DNA of 64,000 bases from an uncultured Clostridia bacterium (GTDB lineage: Bacteria > Bacillota > Clostridia > Oscillospirales > Ruminococcaceae). Location of the stretch: contig CANRKB010000009.1 of NCBI GenBank assembly GCA_947631115.1, forward strand, positions 1 through 64,000. The letters run 5' to 3'. The notes beneath the pieces are model-generated. The model ran no database searches and was not told the origin of the DNA. It saw only the letters and a list, made by a program, of their open reading frames with translations. Below, one piece after another: positions 33,863 through 43,057 of the stretch (positions are counted from its first letter, which is position 1; every line of letters begins with the position of its first letter). The position numbers were made by a program, and so were the translations under genes.

Positions 33863-36436
33863 TTAAGAAATGTTGCAATAAATAAGTTCTTTTCTGAGAT
33901 ATGCTTTGTCCTCTTCACTTGCACTGCTGTATAAAAACAGATCTCTGAGGTTTTTAAGATTTGAAAGCGGCTTTGCATCAAATAAACCGTTGTCGTACAA
34001 CATCAGATATGTAAGATTTGTAAGACCCGAAAGGGCAGATACGTCGGTTATCTGATTTGAGTGCAAATCAAGATGTTCAAGCACTTTCAGGTCCTTTAGC
34101 GGGGACAGGTCTTTTACATCATTGATCCACATATCGAGCCATTTCAGCTTTGTGAGTTTTTCAAGCGGCGTTATGTCCGAAATATGACAAGCTCTTACAT
34201 CAAGTGTTTCCAGATTTAAAAGGTTTGCGAGCGGAGAAATATCGCTTATCGGATTGCTGTACAGATACAGGATTTTAAGGTTTGTAAGCTTTGAAAGAGG
34301 TTCAAGGGATGATATACCGGTGTTAAACAAGTAAAGTTCTTCAAGCTGCGTGAGATCTTTTAAGGATGAAATGTCTCCTACAATGTTATTTTCAAGCCAA
34401 AGATTCTTTAAATTTGTAAGACCTTTAAGCGCCGATATGTCTTTTATTTCCGTGGAGGCGAGGTTTAAGCCCGTTAGATTGCGAAACTTTGAAATAGTCT
34501 CTATGCTGCCTAATTTATTCCATTCTAAATTTAAATAAGTCAAACCCGTTAAACCTTCAATGGGCGAAATATCGGTTATCTGATTTTCGCCGAGCCAAAG
34601 TTTTTTAAGAGCATTGAAGTTTTGGAGATTGGTTATATCGCTTATCTGATTCTGACTAAGATCCAGATATGTGATCTGCGTCATATTTTCAATCGGCGAA
34701 AGGTTTGTAATCTTATTTCCGCGCAGAATAATTTCCTTTAAGTTCGGCATATTTCTAAGCGGCGACAAGTCGCTTATCTGCCCGTTTTCAAGCTCTAAGT
34801 GCGTTACATTTACAAGCTTGCTTATTTCTACAAGATCAGCGTCCGTAATACCGTAATTGTTTAGCTGCAAATCGGTTGTTTGCGCTATATCGAAATCCAT
34901 GCCATGAATCGAAACATTTCCGCTTGCGGGAGGGGTATTTGAAGACGACGAGCTGCTTCTTGAAGAACTCGATCTGCTTGAAGATGATCTTGGTAAACTT
35001 GAAGAATGACTTGATGAACTTGAAGAATGACCTGACGAACTTGAAGAATAATATGACGAACTTCCCGACGAACCTGAAAAGCTGCTCGAGGAAACAATGT
35101 CCGATGAACTACCGAAAAAACCGCTTGATGAGGTTTCGGTAAAGCTCGAAGAACCGTCGGTCGAAGAAAAAGCGTTTTCCGAAACCGAGCTGTAAGGACC
35201 CGAAACAGCCAAGGCAGACGCGCTTTGCGGGTTTTCATCGGGACGGGAACTATACATAATTTCTAAAATTGCCTCGTCATTGCTGTTTGACTGTAAATCA
35301 TCGGCGACATATGCTCCTTTGTCCGGCGTAAATGACGAGTTATTTAAGGCAAACCCTGTTATCCCCGTGCCTAAAAGCAGAACTGCTGCCGAAGCGGTAA
35401 TTGCGATAAAATATTTCCGCTTTGAAGAGGAGCTTGGCTGAATTATTTCCTCGAAAGGAGCTTCCGGTTGTACGGCGGGAATATCGGGCTGTCTTACGGC
35501 AATACCCGTGAGCTTATAGGTGCCGTTTGCGACGGACAAAAGCGCGCTTTTCATTTCCTCGGCGGAAGAAAACCGATCGTCAGGATCAAATGCGCAAGCG
35601 CGAAGAATGACTTCCGCCATTTCGCGAGAAGCCGCGCACGGCGCGTAAAGCTGCTCTCCGCGAAGTCTGCGGTCAATTGCGTGTTTTCGCTCTTCGGGAT
35701 TTAAAATCTGTTTTTCGGCGTCAAGAAAAGGCAGTCTGTTTGAATTCAACAGGCGGTATAGCACTATTCCGAGCGAATAAATATCCGCACGTGAATCGTA
35801 GCTTTTTCCCATTGCTACCTCGGGCGCCATATAGTTTAATGTGCCTTTCTGAGAAAGCCCTATAGTCAGATTATCCATTTTGCGGGCAATTCCGAAATCG
35901 CCGAGCTTAAAATAACCGAAATCATTTATGAAAATGTTTTCGGGCTTAATGTCGCGGTGTATGATATTGCGCTTACTGCATATTTTAAGAGCCTCGCAAA
36001 TATCGCAGCCGAGCTTTATTACTTCTTTTTCGCTGAGCTTCTTATCGCAAATATATTTATTGAGCGTCGTAAGCAATTCCATTCTGATAAGAATATCCCA
36101 GCCGATCTCATTTTTCTTTTCTATGACTTTATAGTCTTCTATGCTTACGATATTCTGAACGCCCTTAAAAGACTCCATCAGCTGAATTTCAATTATAAAA
36201 TCGTCTACAATACTGCGCAGAAGCGTTTTTGTGGCGTCAAGGTCAAGCCCCTCTGAGCGAAGCGAATCGAGTTCGGAGGGATCCGACGGTATGGATATTG
36301 TTTTTATAGCAGCATAGCTTTTGACGTTATAATCATTTCTTACAGCTTTATAAACCGACCCGTAAGAGCCTTTTCCAAGCGGCTTTGGTTCTATTTCCCA
36401 TTCGGGCCAGATCTGCTTTATAATATCACTTGTCAT
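33863..36436 (-). CDS. Receptor-like Ser/Thr kinase with serine-rich stalk and leucine-rich repeats
   Basis: 857 residues. The cytoplasmic kinase covers 1-300: glycine loop GKGSYGSVY (21-29), K45 (AIK), catalytic HRDIKPEN (160-167), DFG (180-182), APE (204-206). A membrane helix spans 342-363. Residues about 425-500 are an extreme Ser-rich stalk. The outside part (517-857) has about 15 leucine-rich repeats of 22 residues of the internalin type (repeat unit like LxxLxxLxLxxNxIxDIxPL). Clostridial PknB-type kinases usually carry PASTA repeats; LRRs in their place are unusual and suggest binding of a protein or other ligand. Promoter is a perfect consensus; partner gene follows. Confidence 0.92.
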   Translation of the reverse strand: MTSDIIKQIWPEWEIEPKPLGKGSYGSVYKAVRNDYNVKSYAAIKTISIPSDPSELDSLRSEGLDLDATKTLLRSIVDDFIIEIQLMESFKGVQNIVSIEDYKVIEKKNEIGWDILIRMELLTTLNKYICDKKLSEKEVIKLGCDICEALKICSKRNIIHRDIKPENIFINDFGYFKLGDFGIARKMDNLTIGLSQKGTLNYMAPEVAMGKSYDSRADIYSLGIVLYRLLNSNRLPFLDAEKQILNPEERKHAIDRRLRGEQLYAPCAASREMAEVILRACAFDPDDRFSSAEEMKSALLSVANGTYKLTGIAVRQPDIPAVQPEAPFEEIIQPSSSSKRKYFIAITASAAVLLLGTGITGFALNNSSFTPDKGAYVADDLQSNSNDEAILEIMYSSRPDENPQSASALAVSGPYSSVSENAFSSTDGSSSFTETSSSGFFGSSSDIVSSSSFSGSSGSSSYYSSSSSGHSSSSSSHSSSLPRSSSSRSSSSRSSSSSSNTPPASGNVSIHGMDFDIAQTTDLQLNNYGITDADLVEISKLVNVTHLELENGQISDLSPLRNMPNLKEIILRGNKITNLSPIENMTQITYLDLSQNQISDITNLQNFNALKKLWLGENQITDISPIEGLTGLTYLNLEWNKLGSIETISKFRNLTGLNLASTEIKDISALKGLTNLKNLWLENNIVGDISSLKDLTQLEELYLFNTGISSLEPLSKLTNLKILYLYSNPISDISPLANLLNLETLDVRACHISDITPLEKLTKLKWLDMWINDVKDLSPLKDLKVLEHLDLHSNQITDVSALSGLTNLTYLMLYDNGLFDAKPLSNLKNLRDLFLYSSASEEDKAYLRKELIYCNIS

Positions 36437-36562
36437 TTATCGTACCTCATTTTTTGAGTTTAAAAAACACTTTGTACTCTGTTATGAAAAATATAATTTT
36501 AATATTGTTGCGTCCGATGCTGAGGCAAAATCAAAAAATAGATTAAACAAACGTCCATTATT

Positions 36563-36591
36563 ATTATATAGCAAAAGTTCTTTTTTGTCAA
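36563..36591 (-). promoter_or_regulatory. Consensus sigma-A promoter of the kinase operon
   Basis: Minus strand TTGACA (36586-36591), 17-bp spacer, TATAAT (36563-36568). The leader of about 120 bases ends in the ribosome binding site GAGGTACG. Confidence 0.85.
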
Positions 36592-36622
36592 TATTATTAC
36601 TTATATTATAAAACAACGGTAT

Positions 36623-36855
36623 TTTTCTCAATAACGTTTTTCGCCCTATCCCCCCTTCCCCGAAGGGGAAGGGGGAGAGCGCGGGGACTCCATCCCCGTG
36701 AACCCCTGTTGACAGTTGACAGGGTACAGTGTACGCATTGAACGCCTCGCGTACAACGCTGTATGCAGTAATAATCGAAAGGTTGTTTATAGAATATAAC
36801 GCAGGCTGAGGTTTAAACTCTTACCTCTTACCTCTAACTTCTAACCTCTTTTACA
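36623..36855. repeat. Mosaic GC-rich intergenic repeat (copy 3)
   Basis: It has the CGCCCTATCC lead-in and a perfect hairpin CCCCCTTCCCC (36651-36661)/GGGGAAGGGGG (36665-36675). A GCGGGGACTCCATCCCCG hairpin follows, then ACAGTGTACGCATTGAACGCC-type sequence (also near 63450) and a TTACCTCTAACTTC tract. No gene was seen here. Confidence 0.7.
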
Positions 36856-36864
36856 TATAAACTG

Positions 36865-36892
36865 TTCGGGCTGAACAAAAATTCAGCCCGAA
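36865..36892 (-). terminator. Terminator-like hairpin after recN
   Basis: TTCGGGCTGAA (36865-36875) and TTCAGCCCGAA (36882-36892), a perfect 11-bp pair 8 bp after the recN stop. The following T-run is weak. Confidence 0.6.
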
Positions 36893-36899
36893 TATTCTA

Positions 36900-38543
36900 T
36901 CAGCTTTCGCGCAGCATTTCCTCTGCAGCTTTAATGCTTGCCGAATTTTTCTCGCTGCCGTCAATAATGCGCGCCAGCTCGCGGACTCTTCCGGCATGGT
37001 CAAGCTCGGTTATTTTAGTAAAAGTCCTGCCGTTTTCGACAGTCTTTTCAAGCGACAGATGCCGCTCGGCTTTCGCGGCTATCTGCGCCAAATGCGTAAC
37101 GCACATGACCTGGCGCGAGCGCGACAATTCCCTTAGTTTAACGCCCACTTTCTGCGCGGCGCGGCCGCTTATTCCCGTGTCTATCTCGTCGAAGATAAGC
37201 GTCGGCATATCGTCGCTTTTCGCAAGAACGCACTTTATCGCAAGCATTATCCTCGAAAGTTCGCCGCCCGACGCTATCTTGTTCATCGGCTTCGGTTCTT
37301 CGCCCGCGTTTGCGGAGATCATAAGCTCTACGAGATCCATTCCGCTTATTGAAATTTTATCGGGCTTTACCGCGAAAACTATCCTCACATCGGGCATATC
37401 TAGAAACGTAAGCTCGCTTTTTATTTCCTCCGCAAATCTGTCGGCGGCTTCTTTTCTGAGCTTTGATATTTCCGACGCCGCGGCTTTTACCTGCTTTGCA
37501 AGCCGATGTTTTTTCTCGTCAAGCTCTGCCGCAAGCTCGTCGGCGTTCTCCATATTTTCAAGCTCCGTTCTGCACTCCGAAAGATAGTCCGCAAGTTCGT
37601 CGGCTGTACGGTTATATTTTCGCATTGCCGTTTTTAAAAGCGACATTTTGTCGGCAAGCTCCATCTCGTTGTTGTCGCTGTATTTTTCGCAGATACCGTC
37701 TATCTCGTCGGAAATGTCGTCGGCTTCTCCCGCAACCGCCTGAAGCCTTTCGCAAAGCTCCGCCGCTTCGGGTTCTAAATCTGAAATGCTTTTAAGATAA
37801 CTCGCCGCGTCCCTGAGCGCTTCTATACACCCGCCCTCGGCGTATAGCGCGGAAAACGCCTTTTGCGCGGCGTCTGTTATTTTAGCGCCGTTTCTGGCTT
37901 TTTCAAGCTTTTGTTCTAGAATTTTTCCGCTTCCCTTTTCAAGCTCCAACGGCTCAAGCTCGGAAATAACAGCTCTAAGCCGCTCCGTTTTAAACTCGCG
38001 CATTTCGTTGTTTTCCGTAAGCTTTTTAAGCTCGCGCGAGGTCTTGGAAAAATCGCGGAACAGCGCGTGATATTCGTTTATCTTATCGGTTATTCCCGCG
38101 TGTCTGTCGAGAATATCGAGCTGATTTTCATTGGACATAAGTATGCGGTTGTCATGCTGACCGTGAATGTCAATAAGCAGGCTGCCTATTTCCTTTAGCA
38201 TTGCCGCTGTCGCAGTTCTTCCGTTTATGTGAGCGGAGCTTTTTCCGTCCGCAAAAATTTCCCGCGATAAAACTATCTCGTCACATTCTTCAAAGCCCAG
38301 TTCCTTGAGCTTTTCGTTTGCCGAAGCGGGTATTTCGTCGAACAGCGCGCAAACGACCGCTTTTTGTTCGCCCGAACGGACAATGTCGCGGCTTACGCGC
38401 TGACCTAAGATCGCGTTTATCCCGCCGATAAGCACGCTTTTTCCCGCGCCCGTTTCACCCGTAAAAACGTTAAAGCTGCCGCAGAACCGAGCGTTTCCGC
38501 GCTCGATAACCGCAAGATTTTCAATTGACAGCTCTCTTAACAT
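36900..38543 (-). CDS. recN: DNA repair protein RecN
   Basis: 547 residues, standard length. This SMC-like ATPase acts early in double-strand break repair. Walker A is GETGAGKS (30-37), Walker B region LIFDEIDTGISG near 470, with a long coiled-coil middle (about 150-370) rich in Leu, Glu and Lys. The Q-loop HGQHDNR is present. It is the last gene of the asp23-to-recN block, 101 bp after argR. Confidence 0.96.
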   Translation of the reverse strand: MLRELSIENLAVIERGNARFCGSFNVFTGETGAGKSVLIGGINAILGQRVSRDIVRSGEQKAVVCALFDEIPASANEKLKELGFEECDEIVLSREIFADGKSSAHINGRTATAAMLKEIGSLLIDIHGQHDNRILMSNENQLDILDRHAGITDKINEYHALFRDFSKTSRELKKLTENNEMREFKTERLRAVISELEPLELEKGSGKILEQKLEKARNGAKITDAAQKAFSALYAEGGCIEALRDAASYLKSISDLEPEAAELCERLQAVAGEADDISDEIDGICEKYSDNNEMELADKMSLLKTAMRKYNRTADELADYLSECRTELENMENADELAAELDEKKHRLAKQVKAAASEISKLRKEAADRFAEEIKSELTFLDMPDVRIVFAVKPDKISISGMDLVELMISANAGEEPKPMNKIASGGELSRIMLAIKCVLAKSDDMPTLIFDEIDTGISGRAAQKVGVKLRELSRSRQVMCVTHLAQIAAKAERHLSLEKTVENGRTFTKITELDHAGRVRELARIIDGSEKNSASIKAAEEMLRES

Positions 38544-38644
38544 TTTGTCGCTCCTTAATTGCTTTACGTCTATAATTTTAAAGCGCTTTATTTGCCCGTT
38601 TTGACTTCAATAAATTCCGTATTCCCAAAAGCCAAAGTTAAACG

Positions 38645-39091
38645 CTATCTCCTCATCATTCTCGCGAGCTGAATTGAAAGAGCCTTTGCGTGATTTTCGG
38701 TTTTTGTGAGAATAAAAACGGTGTCATCGCCCGCTATCGTTCCCATAACAGAACTTATCCTGCGCTCGTCTACGACCTTACAAGCCGCGTCCGCAAGCCC
38801 CGAATGGCACTTCATAACAACAATGTTCGCCGCGTAATCTACGGATATAACAGACTGGGCAAAAATATCGCTGTATGTCAGTTCTTCGTCCGAAATGCCC
38901 GTATAATAACACAACACTCCGCTTTCGGACATACACTTTTCTATATGCAGCTGAGCAATATCGCGCGACAAAGTAGCCTGGGCGGTTTTTACCCCGCGCT
39001 CTTCCAAAAGCCGCATGAGCTGATTTTGCGTTTCTACTTCGTTATGCGATATTATTTCCAATATCAGAAGCTGACGCGCTTTCTTTTTCAT
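38645..39091 (-). CDS. argR: Arginine repressor
   Basis: 148 residues. The N-terminal winged helix (ILEIISHNEVETQNQLMRLL and GVKTAQATLSRDI) binds DNA. The C-terminal domain has the Arg-binding region with GDDTVF (GTIAGDDTVFILTK). It controls arginine metabolism genes with L-arginine as corepressor. Its place next to recN is conserved in Firmicutes. It lies 5 bp after nadK. Confidence 0.95.
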   Translation of the reverse strand: MKKKARQLLILEIISHNEVETQNQLMRLLEERGVKTAQATLSRDIAQLHIEKCMSESGVLCYYTGISDEELTYSDIFAQSVISVDYAANIVVMKCHSGLADAACKVVDERRISSVMGTIAGDDTVFILTKTENHAKALSIQLARMMRR

Positions 39092-39096
39092 ATGCG

Positions 39097-39951
39097 TTAT
39101 TCTCCATCCTTTATCGGGGTCAACAGCTTGTTGTGAATTACTCCGTAAAATCCTTCGCCCGTTTCTATAAGCAGAAGATCCTTTTCATATCGCGTAAGCT
39201 GTAAAACATCGCCCTCTAAAAACGGAACTGCCGCGCCGCCGTCCGCGGAAATTGTCGCCGTGCTGTCGCCGTAGTGGCAAACGCGCGCGGTCACTTTCTG
39301 CTTTGCGGAGAAGATCATAGTACGGTTAAAAAGAGTATGCGGGCAGAGCGCCGTAAACTCGATACACTCCATATCGGGAGAGATTATAGGTCCTCCCGCG
39401 GAGAGCGAATACGCGGTTGAACCCGTGGGCGTGCTTAAAATAATTCCGTCAGCTCTTACGCGCGTAACCTCGCTGTCGCCGCAGTAGATCATATATTCGG
39501 GAAGTCTTGAACGGCTGCTGCGGGAAATGGTAACGTCGTTTAAAACCTGCTCGGAGAAGATAACTTCTCCGTCGCGTATAAGTTTACAGTCCAGCATCAT
39601 TCGCGGCGTTACGGGGTGATTTGAGTTTAATATGTCGGGTATCTTCCAGATGTCCTCCGCTTCTACCGTCGCCATAAAGCCGAGTCTGCCGAAATTAACT
39701 CCCAAAAGCGGGATCCCGTATTCCGCCGCAACTTTTCCCCAGCGAAGTATTGTTCCGTCGCCGCCTACGGTTATGATATAATCGCAGCCCTCGGGAGAAT
39801 CTACTACTTCCGCTCCGACTTTTTCAACGAAGAGCGTGTTCTCTCCGAAAATGCACGGCGTTATCCCCGCGGCTTTAAGAAACTGCGCGATCTTGCGGGA
39901 CTGCGTCGCCGCGCCTGTTTTTCCCATATTGAACACAATCAGAACTTTCAT
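39097..39951 (-). CDS. nadK: NAD kinase
   Basis: 284 residues. It phosphorylates NAD to NADP. The diagnostic GGDGT motif is present (TVGGDGTILRWGK, near 66), as are the NAD-site segments NVDT-type LNDVTISRS and the Gly-rich STPTGSTAYSLSAGGPI. Its start overlaps the tlyA stop by 4 bp. Confidence 0.95.
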   Translation of the reverse strand: MKVLIVFNMGKTGAATQSRKIAQFLKAAGITPCIFGENTLFVEKVGAEVVDSPEGCDYIITVGGDGTILRWGKVAAEYGIPLLGVNFGRLGFMATVEAEDIWKIPDILNSNHPVTPRMMLDCKLIRDGEVIFSEQVLNDVTISRSSRSRLPEYMIYCGDSEVTRVRADGIILSTPTGSTAYSLSAGGPIISPDMECIEFTALCPHTLFNRTMIFSAKQKVTARVCHYGDSTATISADGGAAVPFLEGDVLQLTRYEKDLLLIETGEGFYGVIHNKLLTPIKDGE

Positions 39952-40676
39952 ACCTTTTCCTTTCTTAATACAAGAAGATATTCGACGTTTCCGTCGCCGC
40001 CCGTGACAGGCGAAATTTCAGTTCCCACAACCATAAACCCGCACTGCCCTGCGAAATTAACCAACTCGTTTACAATTTTCAGCCTCAACTTTTCGTCTTT
40101 AACAACGCCCTTTTTGGTCAGGAGATTTTTATTTCCCGCTTCAAACTGCGGCTTTATCAATACGACCGCTTCCCCGCCGTCCTTCAGTAGTCGGAAAATG
40201 TGCGGCAAAATTAGCTTCTGCGAGATGAACGAAACGTCCGCGCCGATAAAATCCGCGGGCTTTTCAAGCGTAAAACCGCGAATATCGGTCTGTTCGAGAG
40301 AAACCACGCGCTTGTCGTTTTTCAGCTTTTCGACGAGCTGGGCTGTTCCGACGTCGACCGCGTATACAAGCGCCGCGCCGTTTTGAAGCATACAATCCGT
40401 AAAACCGCCCGTAGACGCGCCGACGTCCACGCAGGTTTTATCTTTCAGTTCAAGACCGAAAACTTCTATTGCTCTTTCAAGCTTCAGTCCTCCGCGCCCG
40501 ACGTATTTAAGCCGTTTTTCTTCGAGAATTGAAACCTCGTCGTTCTCGCCTATATCGAACGACGGCTTTAAAACGGTAATGCCGTTTACCGAAACGCCGC
40601 CTTGTTCAACGAGCCTTGCCGCGGCTGTCCTGCTTGTACACAAGCCGTTTTTTGCAAGATAAACATCTATCCTCAT
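39948..40676 (-). CDS. tlyA: TlyA-type 16S/23S rRNA 2'-O-methyltransferase
   Basis: 242 residues. An N-terminal S4 RNA-binding domain (RIDVYLAKNGLCTSRTAAA) is followed by the FtsJ-like methyltransferase. The latter has SAM motif DVGASTGGFTDCML and acidic DVGTAQL. The family methylates ribosomal RNA; some are also called hemolysins without direct proof. It lies 6 bp after dxs. Confidence 0.93.
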   Translation of the reverse strand: MRIDVYLAKNGLCTSRTAAARLVEQGGVSVNGITVLKPSFDIGENDEVSILEEKRLKYVGRGGLKLERAIEVFGLELKDKTCVDVGASTGGFTDCMLQNGAALVYAVDVGTAQLVEKLKNDKRVVSLEQTDIRGFTLEKPADFIGADVSFISQKLILPHIFRLLKDGGEAVVLIKPQFEAGNKNLLTKKGVVKDEKLRLKIVNELVNFAGQCGFMVVGTEISPVTGGDGNVEYLLVLRKEKV

Positions 40677-40682
40677 TTTGGC

Positions 40683-42527
40683 TCAATCTTTCAGTCTTTC
40701 AGCCATTTTATCCTCGGACAAGCCGTACATCTCGAACTGCTCCTCTACGCTTGCCGCAGGGACGAATCCGCCTTTTACCGCGACTATTTCGACCTTCGTA
40801 CCGCAGTTTTCGCCCATAAGCTCAACCGCAAGCCCTTCTCCTACGCCGCCTTTTTGAGAGCTTTCCTCGAAAAAAACGACCCTCTTATATTTCTTCGCGG
40901 TATCTATAATTTCCTTTGAAAGCGGATTTATTTTCACAAGCCTTAACATATCGGCTTTTGCCGTATCGCACGCTTTCGCGCAATTAAGAGAAATTCTTCC
41001 GTATGTTACGGCAAGGACGTCCGAATGTTTTCCCGAATAGTAATAGTCGGTTACGGGAGACATTATCTCCGAAAACCGCTCGTCAATATCGCTGTTTCCT
41101 TTGGGATAACGGACGGCGGCTATTCCCTCGGTTTCGTAAATAGCGCTGTATAAGCACTGTTTAAGCTCGGCGAAGGAAGCGGGAGAATAAACGGTCGTGT
41201 TCGGTATTATCCTGAGCATCGGAACATCGAAAATTCCCTGGTGCGTTTCTCCGTCCTCGCCGACGAAACCCGCGCGGTCAATTGCCAGAATAATGTGCGT
41301 TTTTTCTATCGCGCAGTCGTGAATTATCTGGTCGAAGCCGCGCTGTAAAAACGTCGAGTAAACGGCGAACACGGGCAGCATTCCTCCCGTGGAAAGTCCC
41401 GCCGAGAAAGTCACGCTATGCTGTTCGGCTATTCCCGTATCGTAAAATCTTGCGGGGAAAAAGTTCTTGAAATAATTAAGTCCCACGGCGTATTTCATCG
41501 CCGCCGTAACGGCGCATATGCGCCTGTCTTTTTTGCCCAGACGCGCAAGCTCCTGACCGAACATTTCCGAATAAGTCCGTGGAGCGTTGAACTCGTCGTT
41601 GTTATATTCGACAGCCACGCCGCCTTTTCCTACGGCATGGTATTTTCCGGGATTATCCTGCGCGGGCTTATAGCCTTTTCCCTTTTTGGTGAAGATGTGG
41701 ACTATGCACGGACGCTGAACATACTTTGCGATGGTGAGCGCTTCAATAAGGTCTTCGAGGTTATGCCCGTCGACAGGACCGATATATGTAAAGCCCAGGT
41801 TTTCAAACATATTGCTGCTGTCGTAGAGCGTCTGTTTTATAAGGCGCTTTATGTCGGTTATTATATCCTCGACGGGCTTTCCTATGACGGGTATCGCCGA
41901 AAGCGCGGTCTTTACGTGTTCTTTTGCTTTATAATAATTTTTCGTCGAACGGATATGCGCAAGATAACGAGCCAGAGCGCCCTTGTTCTTTCCTATCGAC
42001 ATGGCGTTGTCGTTTAAAACAAGAGTAAGATTAGAAGCGGTTTTTCCCGCATTGTTGAGCGCTTCGTATACCATTCCGCCCGTCAATGCGCCGTCGCCTA
42101 CAACAGCCGCGACAGCTCCGTCTTTTCCGCAAAGACGCATTGCCTCGGAAATACCGTATGCGGCGGAAACGGACGTGCTGCTATGTCCCGAGATAAACGC
42201 GTCCGCTTCGCTTTCATCGGGTCTTGAAAAGCCCGAAAGTCCGTCCTTTTGTCTTAATGTTTCAAAGCGGGAATACCTGCCCGTAAGAAGTTTATGGGCG
42301 TATGACTGATGTCCAACGTCCCAGACTATCTTGTCGCCGCCGAACACATCGAACACGCAGTGGAGAGCTACCGTAAGCTCCACTGTTCCGAGATTTGAGG
42401 ACAGATGTCCGCCGTTTTTTACGGTAGTATGCAGAATACAGCCGCGAAGTTCCTTGCAGAGCTGTCTTAGCTGCGGGATAGTCATATTTGAAATTTTGTC
42501 GTGATTTATGTCGTCGGAAAGGTACAC
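40683..42527 (-). CDS. dxs: 1-deoxy-D-xylulose-5-phosphate synthase
   Basis: 614 residues. It condenses pyruvate and glyceraldehyde-3-phosphate, the first step of the MEP isoprenoid pathway. The thiamine diphosphate motif is GDGALTGGMVYEALNN, and transketolase features DVGHQSYAHKLLTGR and DRAGFVGEDGETHQG are complete. It shares an operon with ispA, so isoprenoid precursor and prenyl chain synthesis are co-expressed. Confidence 0.97.
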   Translation of the reverse strand: MYLSDDINHDKISNMTIPQLRQLCKELRGCILHTTVKNGGHLSSNLGTVELTVALHCVFDVFGGDKIVWDVGHQSYAHKLLTGRYSRFETLRQKDGLSGFSRPDESEADAFISGHSSTSVSAAYGISEAMRLCGKDGAVAAVVGDGALTGGMVYEALNNAGKTASNLTLVLNDNAMSIGKNKGALARYLAHIRSTKNYYKAKEHVKTALSAIPVIGKPVEDIITDIKRLIKQTLYDSSNMFENLGFTYIGPVDGHNLEDLIEALTIAKYVQRPCIVHIFTKKGKGYKPAQDNPGKYHAVGKGGVAVEYNNDEFNAPRTYSEMFGQELARLGKKDRRICAVTAAMKYAVGLNYFKNFFPARFYDTGIAEQHSVTFSAGLSTGGMLPVFAVYSTFLQRGFDQIIHDCAIEKTHIILAIDRAGFVGEDGETHQGIFDVPMLRIIPNTTVYSPASFAELKQCLYSAIYETEGIAAVRYPKGNSDIDERFSEIMSPVTDYYYSGKHSDVLAVTYGRISLNCAKACDTAKADMLRLVKINPLSKEIIDTAKKYKRVVFFEESSQKGGVGEGLAVELMGENCGTKVEIVAVKGGFVPAASVEEQFEMYGLSEDKMAERLKD

Positions 42528-42548
42528 GGTCGTCCTCCTAAAAATGTA

Positions 42549-43043
42549 TTACGGAATTGGAAACGCCATCGCTATTATTATTCCCAGAAGCGAGCCCGCC
42601 ACTACTTCTATGGGAGTATGCCCGAGAAATTCTTTAAGATCTTTTTGATTTACAAGGTCTTCTATATCCGAATCTTCTTCGCTTCCGCCGAGAGCCGTTA
42701 TCTCGTCGTCAAGCTCGTCTACTATCTTTCTGAGCTTATTAAGCTCTTTTGCGTGAAGCCCCGCGTTATAGCGCACGCTCATCGCGTCGTAGATAACTAT
42801 TCCCGCAAGCAGCGCCGAAAAAGCGAACTCGGAGCTTGCAAAACCCTTGAACCTTAAAGTATAGATCATGACCGAAACAACCAGCGACGAATGCGACGAG
42901 GGCATACCTCCCGCGCCGGTTATGCGTTCGGGATTGAATGTTTTGTATTTTACAGAGTAATGTATGGTTTTAAGTATCTGAGCAGTTATCCACGAAATAA
43001 GTCCCACGGAAATAATGGGATTTATCATAAGAATATCAAGCAC
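42549..43043 (-). CDS. Divergent PAP2 family membrane protein
   Basis: 164 residues with three to four membrane helices. Family motifs GGMPSSHSSLV and LGHTPIEVVAGSLLG correspond to the phosphatase signature of PAP2 enzymes (YuiD-like). A charged loop of about 45 residues with EEDSDIED lies between them. Members may be lipid or prenyl-diphosphate phosphatases, and the location between dxs and ispA fits a role in undecaprenyl or prenyl metabolism, though this is inferred. Confidence 0.9.
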   Translation of the reverse strand: MLDILMINPIISVGLISWITAQILKTIHYSVKYKTFNPERITGAGGMPSSHSSLVVSVMIYTLRFKGFASSEFAFSALLAGIVIYDAMSVRYNAGLHAKELNKLRKIVDELDDEITALGGSEEDSDIEDLVNQKDLKEFLGHTPIEVVAGSLLGIIIAMAFPIP

Positions 43044-43057
43044 TTTCAGACTTCCTC

